Origin: Coniochaeta sp. PMI_546
Lineage: Eukaryota; Ascomycota; Sordariomycetes; Coniochaetales; Coniochaetaceae
Assembly (NCBI GenBank): GCA_021432605.1
Contig: MU271145.1
Span: 124,001 to 188,000 of the forward strand
DNA length: 64,000 bases
Direction of reading: 5' to 3'
Position numbers and translations under genes: made by a program. Below are positions 19,530 to 30,639 of this stretch, piece by piece. Positions within the stretch are counted from its first letter, which is position 1; every line of letters begins with the position of its first letter. The notes under the pieces were generated by a model that was not told the origin of the DNA, did no database searches, and worked only from the letters and a program-made list of their open reading frames with translations.

Positions 19530-20947
19530 CTACATTAAGAGATCCGCCAACTCCCGACGAGCGCACCTGTCGCTTTCATCCATCGGCGGGCGCTTACGAT
19601 CCCAAGCCCACCTCTCCTGCAGCACAGGATCAAGCTCGCCAGAGAGCATGGCTACAACGTACTTCCCGATGACAGGCAAAAATTTGTACCCGTGGAAAGA
19701 TCCGCACGTGGCAATGAACAGACCATCGCATGCCGAATGGGAAGACACGATGAAGTCTTCGGTTGGAGTCCAGGCATCCCTAACATGGTGTCAGCGAAAT
19801 ATATCTCGAAGGGTTGATGCAAACACGACCTACCAGCAAATTCTATAGTTTTCCATCTTCGAGCTGATCTCCCTCTCGCCAAACAGGGATCTGAGACCCC
19901 AGTGGACGTCGTCTTGCAGTGTCGGGGATACTTCCCATTGTGCGTAGTCTCGTCGTGACGGTGGCGTCGAAAGCGGCTGCTTCGTTATGGGATGTGTGAT
20001 GGTGTTCCGAAAATGGATCTGGCCCCAGCACTTGACGGCACTGAGACCGGGAAGCGGCAGGCAGCCTATGTCGTCCCCTGCCCCATATTTCAGCTCGATA
20101 CCATTTACCTAGTATGGGGAGATATATACGCACCACGTTCCGTGGGGTTTTCGTTGATACCCACGGGCATTGTGTCCAGAATTGGTCTCTCCCCGAACAT
20201 CAGCGGCGCCGTGGCCTCGGTGACAGCGGAGGCAAGAATCCTCTCGCCTGCATGCAGGTCTGTCCACTCAGGGGCACTGTCAATCAGCAGCTTCGGAGTG
20301 TAGGCACCTGTGCAAAGGATGACGCGATCCGCAGGGATGTCCGTGCCGTCTGCTGTGACAACACCGCGACATCGACGGCGACTACCACTCTGTCGGAACT
20401 GAACAGACTCCACTTCGGCCGTCACATATTTCACTCCAAGTCCGATAGCCGCCTCGATGGTACCCTGCAGGGCCTCCTTCGCCTCGGCCCACCCACTACT
20501 CCTGTTCACCAGCACCTCCTCAACACCAGTATAATCAGCCCTGTCAAACAACCCACCGTACAACTTCTTCGCTTCCTCCACTGGATATGTACTCAACTTC
20601 GATTCCACTCCCAACGCGGCATGGTTAGCAAGCACTTTCTTCGCAAAAGACGTCCCCGATATCCACACGACTCCGCTCTCGTGATAGAAAGGCTTCCAGA
20701 TGGGATCTGTCCGCCAGAGGTCCTGAGCTTCCAGCGCGAGTTTGGTATAGACGATATCAGAGTAGTCAGCGCGGATGACCTTGTTCCAGTCCCAAGACGC
20801 GGCGACGCGGGTCGGGGCGTCGTGGGCGTCTCGGTCGAGGAGGGTTATGTCTGCGTCTGGATGGCTGCGGATCAGGTGCAGGGCTGTTGAAGCGCCGAAG
20901 ACACCGGAGCCGATGATTAAGTAGGACGGAGCAGGACTGGCTGACAT
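19530..20947 (-). CDS. FAD-dependent fructosyl-amino-acid/sarcosine oxidase-like enzyme
   Basis: Three exons on the minus strand, 20947-20134, 20065-19834 and 19779-19530, give 431 residues. Intron 1 (68 nt) uses a GTGCGT donor and a CATAG acceptor; intron 2 (54 nt) uses GTAGGT and GTTAG with a GCTGACA branch. The N-terminus has the Rossmann FAD motif LIIGSGVFGAS (GxGxxG at 13-18) followed by an acidic strand end, TLLDRD. The C-terminal exons carry KCWGQIHFRNTI, SRRDYAQWEV, RICWDAWTPTEDFIV and ATCGSFHGYKFLPVIGKYV, the pattern of fungal DAO-family amine oxidases. Cys348 in RICWDA aligns with the cysteine that binds FAD covalently in monomeric sarcosine oxidase and amadoriases. Likely reaction: oxidation of a secondary amine or fructosyl amino acid with release of peroxide. 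Confidence 0.88.
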
Positions 20948-21513
20948 CTTTCTCTCTTTACGAAGAAAATCGACGATGGAAACTGATTGTTAGACCATGT
21001 CCAGACCACGAGACTATAGAACAGCTGCTTTAACTCGCAAAAGACGTGATTAACTGGAGCGGGGTAAGAGACGGCTACACAAGATTGGACACGCATGACT
21101 GGAGTAAGTGCTCGAGATTGCGCAACTGTGAATGTTAGCAGTATACATATCAAGAGATCTAGGTCAAGTGATACGTACAAATGATTATTGTATGATTGAG
21201 ATGTTTGCGGCTGTCCTTTAAGAATCGCATTTGGTTTTATGGTGACTAACACATCTTTTCCGCTGTCCGGTGATGCAACGGCGACATTTTATTGGTGGCG
21301 TATGAACCTCCCGCTATTATGTTGTGTGAAATACTCGTCCAATTTTACGAAATACGACACCGGTAGCCGCCTCACCTGGTATAAAACAGCGGCACTCCCG
21401 GCCAAGTACAAGACAGAACACTCATTGCATTCCTCCCAATTGCCTAATCTGCGCGGGTACGATTTAACAGAAGAGAGAGAAAAAGAGACCTCGAAGTCCG
21501 ACAATAAGCAACA
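20948..21513. promoter_or_regulatory. Divergent promoter of the flavo-oxidase and an unknown gene
   Basis: 566 bp between divergent start codons. A TATAAAA box at 21380-21386 lies 134 bp upstream of the plus-strand gene. No clear TATA box seen on the oxidase side. Confidence 0.5.
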
Positions 21514-22218
21514 ATGTCGAAAGATGCATCGAGATACCCCATCGACGAGACAAAGCCTCTACGCCCGTCAAAGTGCTTATACTTACTGGATCAGCCGTCT
21601 ACAGACTACCATTTCGTTGATATCAGCGCCTCAACTCTCCTCTCAAGTCTAGCTTACGACAATGTCAGTCTCGATACAACGGCAGCAAAACCTGTACATC
21701 TGACTGCCGAATTACACACAACGGCCAAGGACGCCGCGGCACTCGCGCCGGCGACCTTACATCTTCGCCCTAAGGATGCCGGCGCTACCAGCTTCTCGCT
21801 CCGCAACCGCACGCATCTCGTGGTCACGACTCCCGACAACACCGAAGTCGCCGAGCTTTCGTCCGGTGGCCTCTGGTCTCTGGGCCAATGGAGCCTGACA
21901 TTCCCTGCCAACTCTCCGCACAGCAGCCACGAGATCAAGCTACGGCCCGTCGGGATCGGTGCGCGAGCCGACTGTTTTGTGAAGGACAGTATCCCGTATT
22001 TCTGGGACCAGGTTCACGTTGGCCTGGCCGGGGGGCAGACTGTGTATAAGCTGTTCAAGGCAGTCGACGGAAAGAGAATCGAGGTTGCTCGGTTTGAGTT
22101 ACTGAGAGCGCGGGACAAGTTTGGAGTCCTGTGGCTTGATGTTGGACAGGTTGACGAGGTTGTTGCTTGTGCAACGCTTGTTGCTACTATTAATCGGGTT
22201 GAGTCTTTTCGGGCTTGA
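21514..22218 (+). CDS. Hypothetical protein, beta-rich
   Basis: A single exon of 234 residues from the ATG at 21514, with a TATA box 134 bp upstream and good third-position GC bias. No family recognised with confidence. The sequence is rich in alternating hydrophobic strands (HLVVTTPDNTEVAELSSGGL, EIKLRPVGIGARADCFVKD, KRIEVARFELL), which suggests an all-beta fold. A tubby/LURP-one-like barrel is one possibility, unproven. No signal peptide or membrane helix. It is divergent from the flavo-oxidase and may share its regulation. Confidence 0.6.
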   Translation: MSKDASRYPIDETKPLRPSKCLYLLDQPSTDYHFVDISASTLLSSLAYDNVSLDTTAAKPVHLTAELHTTAKDAAALAPATLHLRPKDAGATSFSLRNRTHLVVTTPDNTEVAELSSGGLWSLGQWSLTFPANSPHSSHEIKLRPVGIGARADCFVKDSIPYFWDQVHVGLAGGQTVYKLFKAVDGKRIEVARFELLRARDKFGVLWLDVGQVDEVVACATLVATINRVESFRA

Positions 22219-22890
22219 AATTGTCTGGGAGAAAGAAAGTATCTCAATCTCGATAGTGGTTTATCAAAAATAACTATTTGTGAACTATGACTAGGCATTT
22301 TGGAGTCGATCACATTTGAAATGTTGCTTATAACCTGCCCCAGTTCGTACAGCCCTTTCTTTGCTATATATTTCCGTAAAATTCTTATATAATAAAAAAG
22401 ATTGAAATAAGAACAGAAAGGAAAGGGAGAGAGATATATATCTCATAAGTCACCTTGAAGAGATAAGACGGGCAACCTATGTCACTTGTACCGTCTGCCT
22501 CATAGGATAAACGGGTTCCGTAGGTAGTGTTATAAGCAAGTGGTCTTCGAAATTTCCCATCGCGAAGATTATCCTACCTCCGACTTCTGAAAACCATCTA
22601 CACGCAAACTTTATTTCAACGTCTGCAACTTCAATACCTTAGGATAGGATTTCCTGCCTTGCCTTGGCAGCTCTTCGGAAGCTCCATGTGTCTAGTCAAT
22701 TGTCATGCACAGCCCCTGTGCCTTGCAGGACGCCAACGTCTCAGCTCTGCGGCTGTGCTTTCGACACACGCAATGCGAGGTCACTCTCCCAAGTCAGAAG
22801 TAAATCCCTGCACTTGTCTGCACATACAAGAAGAACATCAATCCTCTTACCAGCAGCTAACGAACACATGCTGTCACTTTGCACCAGCTG
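22219..22890. other. Intergenic, promoter of the HET gene
   Basis: About 670 bp. An AT-rich stretch with A/T runs and GAGAGATATATATC near 22370-22445 is probably the 3' flank of the preceding gene. No gene seen. Confidence 0.5.
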
Positions 22891-25062
22891 ATGAGTGTTC
22901 GAACATTCCCCTCCGTCAGAATGTCAGTGCAAGTCCAGGTATCACCGGCCGATGATGATGCAAACTCATCTCCAGGAATATACTCACCCTTTAAAAACAA
23001 GAATTCCATCAGGCTTGTCGGTATAGAAGCTGGAAAGCTGTCTTCCCCCATATCATGTATGCTTGTCGAAGCCAATCTGGACCAACCCGTCACCGCGTAC
23101 CTTGCACTATCCTACGCTTGGGGGGACCCAAAGCTGACCGGACGGATATCATGCAATGGAAAGGCTTTGCAGGCGACCGAAAACCTGATTGCCGCAATGA
23201 GGCAGCTGCGAGAGCGGTATCCTGGACGACTCTTCTGGATCGACGCCATCTGCATCAATCAGCAAGACGCTGTCGAGAGGGCCGCCCAAGTACAGCTCAT
23301 GCGAGACATCTACCACTCTGCCGAGAATGTCGTGATCTACCTAGGAGAAAACTGCCCTGGTCTCGACCGAGCAGTGCAGCTCTTCCACCAGCTGCAGGCA
23401 GAGGCGGAGGTATGGACGGGGGATAAGAGCACGGGCAGAGACCTGGATAGAACGAGTATGATCCGGTCAAAGTTTCCGCCGGCCTACGACGAGGTTTGGT
23501 ACCGGTTCCACGACCTCTTTAACCGGCCTTGGTTCAGTAGGATATGGATCATCCAGGAGGTTGTCATGGCAGCGGGCGACCCAGACATCATCTGTGGGCC
23601 ATACATGCTCTCGTGGAGCAGCGTGGTGTCCGTCTCGGAGTTTTTCCTGTACACAGGCCTTGGCGGAGCGACGATTAGGAAGAGTAAGACTTCCCTCGTT
23701 GCTCTGATACAGGATATCAAGACCAGCTCGAAGTTTCTGTGGCACCTCCTTTGGTTGACTGCGCCGTTTGCGTCGACAGAGCCTCGGGACAAGGTCTTTG
23801 CTCTGTATGGCCTCGTGCATCAAGCTGAAGCCGACACCTTGGCGTCGGGGTATTTCGAGGTCGACTATCAGAAACCCGTGAGGGACGTGTACCGAGACTT
23901 AATGTTTGGCTATGTGATGCGCTACGGCTCGTTGGCCCTGATGAGCGAGGCAATGGAGGTTGACGCCGAGGACATATCGGTCCAGGATTTACCCTCGTGG
24001 GTCCCTGACTGGTCTCTACCAATGCTCTCGAAGCATCCCAGTATTGGAAGACACGCTGTTCCATCCGGATTTGACGCTTGCGGAGGGCACGGCACCCTAG
24101 TGCATGGTAGTATGCGCGCTGTGAACCCCGACGTCCTGCGAATCGCCGGTAAGGCCTATGATGAGGTTGCCTGGGTGTCAGAGCCGTTCGATGGGCCTGA
24201 ATACTCGCCGCTACCGTGGCACAGACGACCTTATGTCCTAGGACAACTCTGGGAGGATGTCAGAGAGCGTCTTGGATCGGAGCGACAGACTTGCCACGCC
24301 TTTTGGCGTACGCTGCTTGCCGACGCAGACAAGCACGGGGCGCCTATGACGGATCAGCTATACCCGACATTCCTAAGATTCTGGCATGACTCAAAAGTCC
24401 ACGACCGGAACGCAGCACGCTACAGAGCTAGCAACCCTGACAACTCGCCCCTAAGCGAAGAGAAAGAGCGAGAGCTTTTCGAAAACTACGCTCTTGACTA
24501 CAACAAAGCGATGACCGACGATGATCACCAGGCCTACAAGGCATGGTTGGAACTTCAGGCCTCTCAGTTCCTCCCTTGCCAATCTTCCCCAGACTGTCGC
24601 CACTGCATCATACTCGCCTTGCCTCTGCCAGAGGGAACAAGATTGACAGGTCCGAGTCCAGCCCGAGCGATGCGCGACACGGATCCTTTCCTTAGCGATT
24701 TCTTCAACGCCTTGGGCAAAGATCATTACCTCATCACCTGTGACCCCGAAATGGACATTTTGACTCGGATGAGGCATACGCTCCAGAACAGGACCTTCAT
24801 CATCACCAAAGGCGGTCTGATGGGTATCGGACCGAAGCGCACGCAAGCCGGAGATTCCGTCGCAATACTGTCGGGGGCAAAAGTTCCCTTTATACTAAGG
24901 GCGACGGGGTCGTCTCAGCGACAGCTGGAGATCGATGTGGGTCTCCGAACAATATGCGAATACCGAGTCGTCGGCGACTGCTATGTCCACGGCATCATGC
25001 GGGGCGAGGCCGTCAGGGACATGGACTGGAACGGGGGCTATGAGGTGCTGGATTTGGTCTGA
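22891..25062 (+). CDS. HET-domain (heterokaryon incompatibility) protein
   Basis: One exon of 723 residues starting at the ATG at 22891; the frame is open slightly upstream but without an ATG. The HET domain spans roughly 65-220: TAYLALSYAWGDP, LFWIDAICINQQDAVERAAQ, VQLMRDIYHSAENVVIYLGE and PWFSRIWIIQEVVMA. The rest is the usual poorly conserved HET C-terminus, with TEPRDKVFALYGL (about 290), LPSWVPDWSLP (about 365), a disordered acidic loop and a final beta-rich region with FIITKGGLMGIGP and DSVAILSGAKVPFILR. In known cases HET proteins trigger cell death when incompatible fungal cells fuse; most genomic copies have no known partner. No NACHT, ankyrin or WD repeats are attached. Confidence 0.93.
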   Translation: MSVRTFPSVRMSVQVQVSPADDDANSSPGIYSPFKNKNSIRLVGIEAGKLSSPISCMLVEANLDQPVTAYLALSYAWGDPKLTGRISCNGKALQATENLIAAMRQLRERYPGRLFWIDAICINQQDAVERAAQVQLMRDIYHSAENVVIYLGENCPGLDRAVQLFHQLQAEAEVWTGDKSTGRDLDRTSMIRSKFPPAYDEVWYRFHDLFNRPWFSRIWIIQEVVMAAGDPDIICGPYMLSWSSVVSVSEFFLYTGLGGATIRKSKTSLVALIQDIKTSSKFLWHLLWLTAPFASTEPRDKVFALYGLVHQAEADTLASGYFEVDYQKPVRDVYRDLMFGYVMRYGSLALMSEAMEVDAEDISVQDLPSWVPDWSLPMLSKHPSIGRHAVPSGFDACGGHGTLVHGSMRAVNPDVLRIAGKAYDEVAWVSEPFDGPEYSPLPWHRRPYVLGQLWEDVRERLGSERQTCHAFWRTLLADADKHGAPMTDQLYPTFLRFWHDSKVHDRNAARYRASNPDNSPLSEEKERELFENYALDYNKAMTDDDHQAYKAWLELQASQFLPCQSSPDCRHCIILALPLPEGTRLTGPSPARAMRDTDPFLSDFFNALGKDHYLITCDPEMDILTRMRHTLQNRTFIITKGGLMGIGPKRTQAGDSVAILSGAKVPFILRATGSSQRQLEIDVGLRTICEYRVVGDCYVHGIMRGEAVRDMDWNGGYEVLDLV

Positions 25063-25490
25063 CATGACTGAGATGCCCGCATGCTGCATATACGTCGAAA
25101 TCATACGAGGTCACGCATTGCGTACTTGCCCACCTCGACCGGGCTTTCACTATGACACTGTCAGGGTCTAAGGTCCGAAGCAGGGGTACTCTTTGGTGAG
25201 TCTGAGCTTAAGCTTTCTCGGCGCTCTGGGCAGGTTCACCCGCTGCCCAATGACGTAGTTGAGGGCTTCCAATCCAGGAATGTGGGTGCATTATAGTGCA
25301 GTTATCTTTGTGGGGTTGATACGCGGATCTCAGTAATCGTCATCATGTCGTCGTGTGTAAGCGTCATTTTCAGAAGGGGATAATAACAGCAACTAACCCC
25401 CTCCGGTTTCACCAGAGGCGGTTTCACCGCATCTGTGTTCGAATCTCGGTGATTGACTGATTGTCCACCTCCTGTAGACTCAACATCAAG
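25063..25490. other. Intergenic, promoter of the molybdoenzyme gene
   Basis: About 430 bp. The 10-mer CGGTTTCACC occurs twice close together near 25404-25428. No other feature seen. Confidence 0.4.
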
Positions 25491-27449
25491 ATGGCGACGA
25501 CGCACCAGGACAATTTAGTTTATCAGCAGAAGCAGAGCGAGCAGGTGAGACCTCCGAATATACAAGCTCGCAATTGATATATACTGAACTAGGTATGTTT
25601 CTTAGAAGCCGGATGAGTGGCTGCTCGAGCAGGGACTGGAGCCAGCCAAGCTAGGCCTGCGCAATCAGAGCGACATAAAGATAAATCTAGACTCACCTCA
25701 GACCGCGGATCCAAATGAGACGGAGCTCAAGCTTCAGGACAATGCGGAAGAGGACGACCCGTCCTTTGTGGTAGAGGAGGAGCGAGACGGCTGGAAGGGC
25801 TATGTCGAGTGGGAGGACTATCCCGAGAAGAAGGCTCGGGCTCACAAGCGCTTTCAAAGGTTCAAGTTCCCGCCGCCTCCGGAGTTCCAGCTCGGACCTG
25901 TGCCGCCGACGAACCCTGTGCTTGAAGGTGTGCGGTGGAAGCTGTGGCACAAGGCAATCGGCGGGGCGCTCGAGGGTGTGCCGGAAGAGAGCTGGAGGAC
26001 GGTGCTCAAGGTATGCATTTTATAGTGCTTATAAGTCTCGTGGCAAAGCGAGCATAGCTAATATGTGATGCAGGAGAAACACCCGGGCATGCTTCATTTG
26101 CTCCAGTTCCCCTACAACGGGGAGCCGCCCAAGGGTCTCCTGATCCAGAAACCCATAACGCCAAACGAGCTGCACTTTGTCCGCAACCACGGAGGCATCC
26201 CAGATATCGATCCTCAGAAATTCGACCTCCGCCTCGACGGCTTGGTCAACAACCCGCAGAAGCTCACACTAGCCGACTTGCAGGACGAGTCCAAGTTTCC
26301 CCGCGTCTCGAAGCTGGTCACCATCCAGTGCAGCGGCACGCGCCGCTTCGAGCAGATCCAGGAATACGCCGGCGAGGGCGACGAGATGATCAACGCGCCC
26401 TGGGCCGAGGGCGCAATTGGCACGGCAAAGTGGACCGGAGTTTCCCTCAAGAAGGTGATCAAGTACTGCGGCGGTCTAAAGGACGGCGGCAAGCACCTCG
26501 AGCTTTATGGTGCCGAGACGTACTTCAAGGGCGGCGAGGTGATGAACTATGTCGTCTCCGTGCCGTGGTCGAAGGTCAAGGCGAATGAGGTGCTCCTTGC
26601 CTGGGAGATGAACGACAAGCCGCTGCCGAGAATCCACGGTTTCCCCCTGAGGGCTGTTGTTATGGGCTACATCGGCGCCAGGAGCGTCAAGTGGCTTTAC
26701 CGGATCAAGGCCATTGAGCAGCCTAGCCGTGCGCCAGTGCAGGCTAGGGAGTATCTTTACTTCCAACAGCAGTATGGCAAACACAACCAGCTTCCTCATT
26801 GTAAGTTGCATGCCTAGCACGTTCAGCTTCGAGGTTATGATGCTGACTTCAGACATAGTGGGTATACAGATTCAGGAGATGCCTGTCTCCAGTGCCATCA
26901 TGTCCCCGTGGCAGAAGGAGGTCGTGGTCCACAATGGCCACATCGAAGTTACTGGTAAGTTGGCACATAACTCACTTTTATCAATCTCGATCGCTGACAT
27001 TGACAGGATGGGCTTACTCCGGTGGCGGCCGCTGGCCCGAGCGCGTCGAAGTCTCCCCGGACGGCGGCTGGGCATGGTACCAGGTTCCCCTCGAGAATCT
27101 CTCAGCCAAGCACAAGTGGACGTGGCGCACCTGGAAGGTTTCCGTGCCCTGCGACCAGGAGGGCTGGACGGAGCTTGTCGTCCGCTGCTGGGACAACAGT
27201 CTCAACACTCAGCCCATGGAGGTGCGCCAGAGCTGGAATTGGGGCCTGCACGTCACGAGCAGCTGCCACCGGATCAAGATTTATAGTGTCAACGCCAGCC
27301 GCGAGGCGACGAGAAAGAGGCTCATGGAGTTTGAGGAGCACAAGGAGAGCTTCTTGCCCATCACGAGACCGACTGAGTATAGGACGCAGAGCTTGGAGGA
27401 GTATAATAAGCTCTGGGCTAAATTGGAGCCCAGGGATGTCGATGATTGA
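25491..27449 (+). CDS. Sulfite-oxidase/nitrate-reductase-type molybdopterin oxidoreductase
   Basis: Five exons are inferred: 25491-25544, 25606-26010, 26074-26800, 26853-26954 and 27007-27449, 576 residues in all. The first acceptor of exon 4 could instead be six bases later (26859) without changing frame. The Mo-pterin domain holds HFVRNHGGIPDIDPQKFDL and LVTIQCSGTRR, where Cys239 is the expected molybdenum ligand, then PWAEGAIGTAKWTGVSLKKV, KANEVLLAWEMNDKPLPRIH and GFPLRAVVMGYIGARSVKWL. The C-terminal Mo-cofactor dimerisation domain starts near QIQEMPVSSAI and includes GWAYSGGGRWPERVEVSPDG and WELVVRCWDNS-like blocks. There is no cytochrome b5, heme or FAD domain, so electrons must go to an outside acceptor. 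The first 130 residues are acidic and fungus-specific. No clear mitochondrial presequence. Confidence 0.9.
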
Positions 27450-27989
27450 TTGATGAATGGGTATGACAATTTGGTTTTTGTTTCGCATTTCCTTTCCTTT
27501 ACTTTTTTTCTCTTGTCAAGCAAAGAAAAACGGAACAAGATGTTCTTCGGATAGCTATATACTATACACAGACAGGCCAGATAATAGTAACATGATGATC
27601 TTCTTACTCACTATGAGACGTTTATACTTCTTGCCTTAGATTGACTCGACAGCAGAAAACAACCTGTCAAGGTTCGAGCAAGTGACAGCATAGGCTGGAT
27701 CAGCAGCTCAAGCTGGAATGGTAATGAATTATAAGGTGCCGGCCACAGCTTTTGATGTTCAAACCATCGACTTCAATCTCGAGTATCAATCGAGACCCGA
27801 TTTCTTGGCTCCTTAAAAAAATGTCTCTTCTATAATACTGGACAAACGTAAGTCACATGAAGAAGAAATATACTTGGACAGACTAAGTAGTCCTGATCAT
27901 GCTAATGAGAATGTTAACTTGGGTATCTATCGTCTATACTATTCTATACATTTAACTTATGCCAACGCACTAATTCACTGTCGAACCCA
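27450..27989. other. AT-rich intergenic between convergent genes
   Basis: About 540 bp, AT-rich, holding the 3' flanks of the molybdoenzyme and the mucin-like gene. Nothing else seen. Confidence 0.5.
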
Positions 27990-29282
27990 TCAATAATGTG
28001 TCGGGGTTCCCCAGGGGGAAGGACCCGCGACTCCGACATCAGAAACAAAAAGCTGTTCTGTGAAACACGAGCTGTCGATCGCGCCAGTGCCAGAACCCAA
28101 CCAGAAGAGGTAATAACTGGTCGCCGGCGCCCTCGACGAGCATATCTGGACCGCCTGTGCCGTGTTGGTAATGCGGACATAGGTGACGCCGGAATCGACA
28201 ACCTGCTGGAATATCAGGGGCTGGCAGTTTGCACACGCCAGGACATTGGCGAGCTTGTCGAACTGGAGGGGCTCGGCCACGGCAGGGACATGGGAGAAGG
28301 CGACCCAAGTCTGGGCTTCCGTGCCGTACGGCGCAGTCGTCGCCGCCTGAGCCTTGGCGATGGCGAGATAGCCCTCGGCTGTCAGCCTCAAATGAGGGGC
28401 GGTGGTGTTGCTTCCTGAAATGCGCGCGTACTGGATCTTGTTGGTAGCACTCGCGTCGACGTTTATAAGAAAGTTGCCGGAGAAGAAGTTGTCTTGTGGG
28501 CGGTACGAACGCAAATAGAAGCCTGACGTGGCGGCAGCTGCCGACGTCGTGGAGGAAGTAGCCGTGGAGGTCAATACAGAGACTAGGGTGGTGGTGACCT
28601 CAATATCTGTTGTAGCCTCGACCGTGACGGTCTGAGTCACCTCGGGCAGGGTTGTCGTGTAGGACAGTGTGACAATCGTGGTGACATCGGGCGCGGTTGA
28701 TGTTGTCGCTGTGGTCACAGTGGTGGTGACTTTGGCGGCGGTGGAGACGACGGATGCAGTAGATACGGGGATAGTCAAGCAGGCACAGGCGCTAGATATC
28801 CTGCTTGGATCGTAAGACGCAGTGACCTGTTGGGACAAGGGCGTCTTGGCTGCGGCGCGCCTAATTGGTGCCACGGGCGACACGGTGGTAGTGACTAGGG
28901 ATGTCTGTGTGACGACGTCGGTCAGGGTGGACACGTCGGTGATTGAAACGGTCTCGGTAGGCTCGACGGAGTAAATGTCGGTTGTGTAAGAAGTCTCGGT
29001 GGATGTGACAACTGAGACGTCGGTGCTGTACTGGGTGTCGGTAGGGGTGACGGTACTGACAACTACGGTCGTGGCCGGGTTGTGAAGATAGCTACTACAG
29101 AAAGGAAGGGCTTCGGGCAGGTTGGACGGCGTTCGAAGAAGACGCAGTAGATTGTCAGCATTGCAGCTGCCGCGCTCCTCCAGCAAGGGGGCCACGGGGG
29201 CCGGAGCGCAGTGCACGAGCGGCAGTGCCGCCGCCAACAAGGCGGCGGAGGAGAACGAGATGCGACCCAGTGAAGGCAACAT
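27990..29282 (-). CDS. Secreted mucin-like Thr/Ser/Val-rich protein
   Basis: One exon of 430 residues. Residues 1-25 are a signal peptide (core SSAALLAAALPLVHC), followed by a possible dibasic/acidic processing site LLEERGSC. Two long Thr/Ser/Val stretches (about 70-145 and 175-245) repeat short units of the type TVVVSTVTPTDTQ and VTSTETSYTTD and are probably heavily O-glycosylated. Between them is SSACACLTIP, a Cys-containing block. The C-terminal 180 residues form a folded, Cys-bearing domain beginning GFYLRSYRPQDNFFSGNFLI and containing LACANCQPLIFQQV. This layout recurs in many uncharacterised ascomycete cell-wall or secreted proteins. No GPI signal is visible at the C-terminus, so it is probably released. 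Confidence 0.8.
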   Translation of the reverse strand: MLPSLGRISFSSAALLAAALPLVHCAPAPVAPLLEERGSCNADNLLRLLRTPSNLPEALPFCSSYLHNPATTVVVSTVTPTDTQYSTDVSVVTSTETSYTTDIYSVEPTETVSITDVSTLTDVVTQTSLVTTTVSPVAPIRRAAAKTPLSQQVTASYDPSRISSACACLTIPVSTASVVSTAAKVTTTVTTATTSTAPDVTTIVTLSYTTTLPEVTQTVTVEATTDIEVTTTLVSVLTSTATSSTTSAAAATSGFYLRSYRPQDNFFSGNFLINVDASATNKIQYARISGSNTTAPHLRLTAEGYLAIAKAQAATTAPYGTEAQTWVAFSHVPAVAEPLQFDKLANVLACANCQPLIFQQVVDSGVTYVRITNTAQAVQICSSRAPATSYYLFWLGSGTGAIDSSCFTEQLFVSDVGVAGPSPWGTPTHY

Positions 29283-29360
29283 TGTTTGAGTGTGCGGTAG
29301 TGAACGAAAGAATGCACTCGCAAAACCCCGTGGGATCGTAGTTTATTGGGCCATGTCGCG

Positions 29361-29368
29361 TTTAAATA
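29361..29368 (-). promoter_or_regulatory. Probable TATA box of the mucin-like gene
   Basis: TATTTAAA on the minus strand, about 80 bp upstream of the ATG at 29282. Confidence 0.45.
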
Positions 29369-30639
29369 GACCCTCGACCCGATTAAGTGCTGAGTGGATG
29401 CGTGCAAATCCGCAAAATTCACGAAAAGTCGCTTGACTAGTCAAATCGATAATGCGTTCTCCAAGAGAGCTGATGATGTCGCGACGGGGCGATCGGCTAG
29501 TCAATCCCATGGCAAAGGGCTTAGTGAGTCCTAGTTCGGCCATTTCGAGGTCCAATAGACCGGGCACGACCAGACGAAGTGGGCCGGACACCGCGGTCCA
29601 ATATCCGAAAGAACTCAAGCTGCCCGTCACTGCTGTCGACTGTCAGGGGTCGAGACCGTTGCGGAGCCCTTCCAGCTGTGCAATCTAGGCGATCGAGTCT
29701 TGGGTTTGTTAGCTCAGTCTAAATCTAGATTCAAGACGCCTAAACTATGAACTATTGATTGAGTTGAGCATCGTTCGATCGGAACTCCACCTGGACGCTC
29801 ACAAAGTAATGATGTCTGTCGCACCCTGCCTTACTCAGTAAGGCTCAAGTCTACTGTATCATGTATGTCAAGTGGTGTTGAGACACGCGGGCAGAGCCGC
29901 AACTGGTTGGTTGTGTGGCCCGGTTTAGCGCCGGTTAAGGCGCTTGCAACTCTGGCTAGCAAGAACGCGTGTGGCCTGACAAAGATGAGGCAGAGGGCAT
30001 CTCGAGAAGAACCTTGCACTGGAAATCTGCCCGGTCAGAAACGAAGGGAGTGGCTCTGCGGCGTTTGTGGCGACTGTCAGTATTGTGACTGACTATCTGA
30101 GTAATTGAACCGTCTCAGCTATCCATTGCAAAATGCTCAAGCCCATCTACAAAAGATGGACGAGCGCGCATGCCCTGCTGAGAACTCCTGCGAGTTGCAT
30201 CGCTTACACCCAAGCAGGACAGCCGGGCCTGACTCTGTTGCAGAGTTTGGAGTGTCTCCAAACTCGCCAGCAAAATATGCCTTCTTTCAAATTAGGAAAC
30301 ACAGCTTAGGGAAACTGTTGTTACAATCTAACCCCTTCCTTGTTTCTCCCTGTCTCTCGAACGTCAGCTTCAGCACTGGTGCTTCATTCACCAACCTGGC
30401 TATTGTCGGTGACCAAGACAACAACTTCCGTGGCAGGCAGCGATGCGTCTGTGGGAAAAGGATCCGCATGCTCGGTGACAGTCCTGCTGTCAGGCGAAGA
30501 GCAAGGATTGACAACAGAGTGGTGAGTATTTTTGCCCTTGCACGCTTGACAAGATATCTCCCTTTCGTGCTTGTTTGCGAGTGGCTAGCCCTCTATCATC
30601 AATCACATGCGGCTATAATAACACGCGTGAATCAAATGA
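29369..30639. other. Gene-poor stretch
   Basis: Only short open frames. A plus-strand block near 30340-30525 (with HSPTWLLSVTKTTTSV) has coding-like composition followed by a GTGAGT donor, but no start or partner exon could be found. Confidence 0.35.

Noticed and set aside
25400-25450. TGTTCGAATCTC resembling a tRNA T-loop
   Set aside because: No matching D-arm, anticodon arm or acceptor stem around it.
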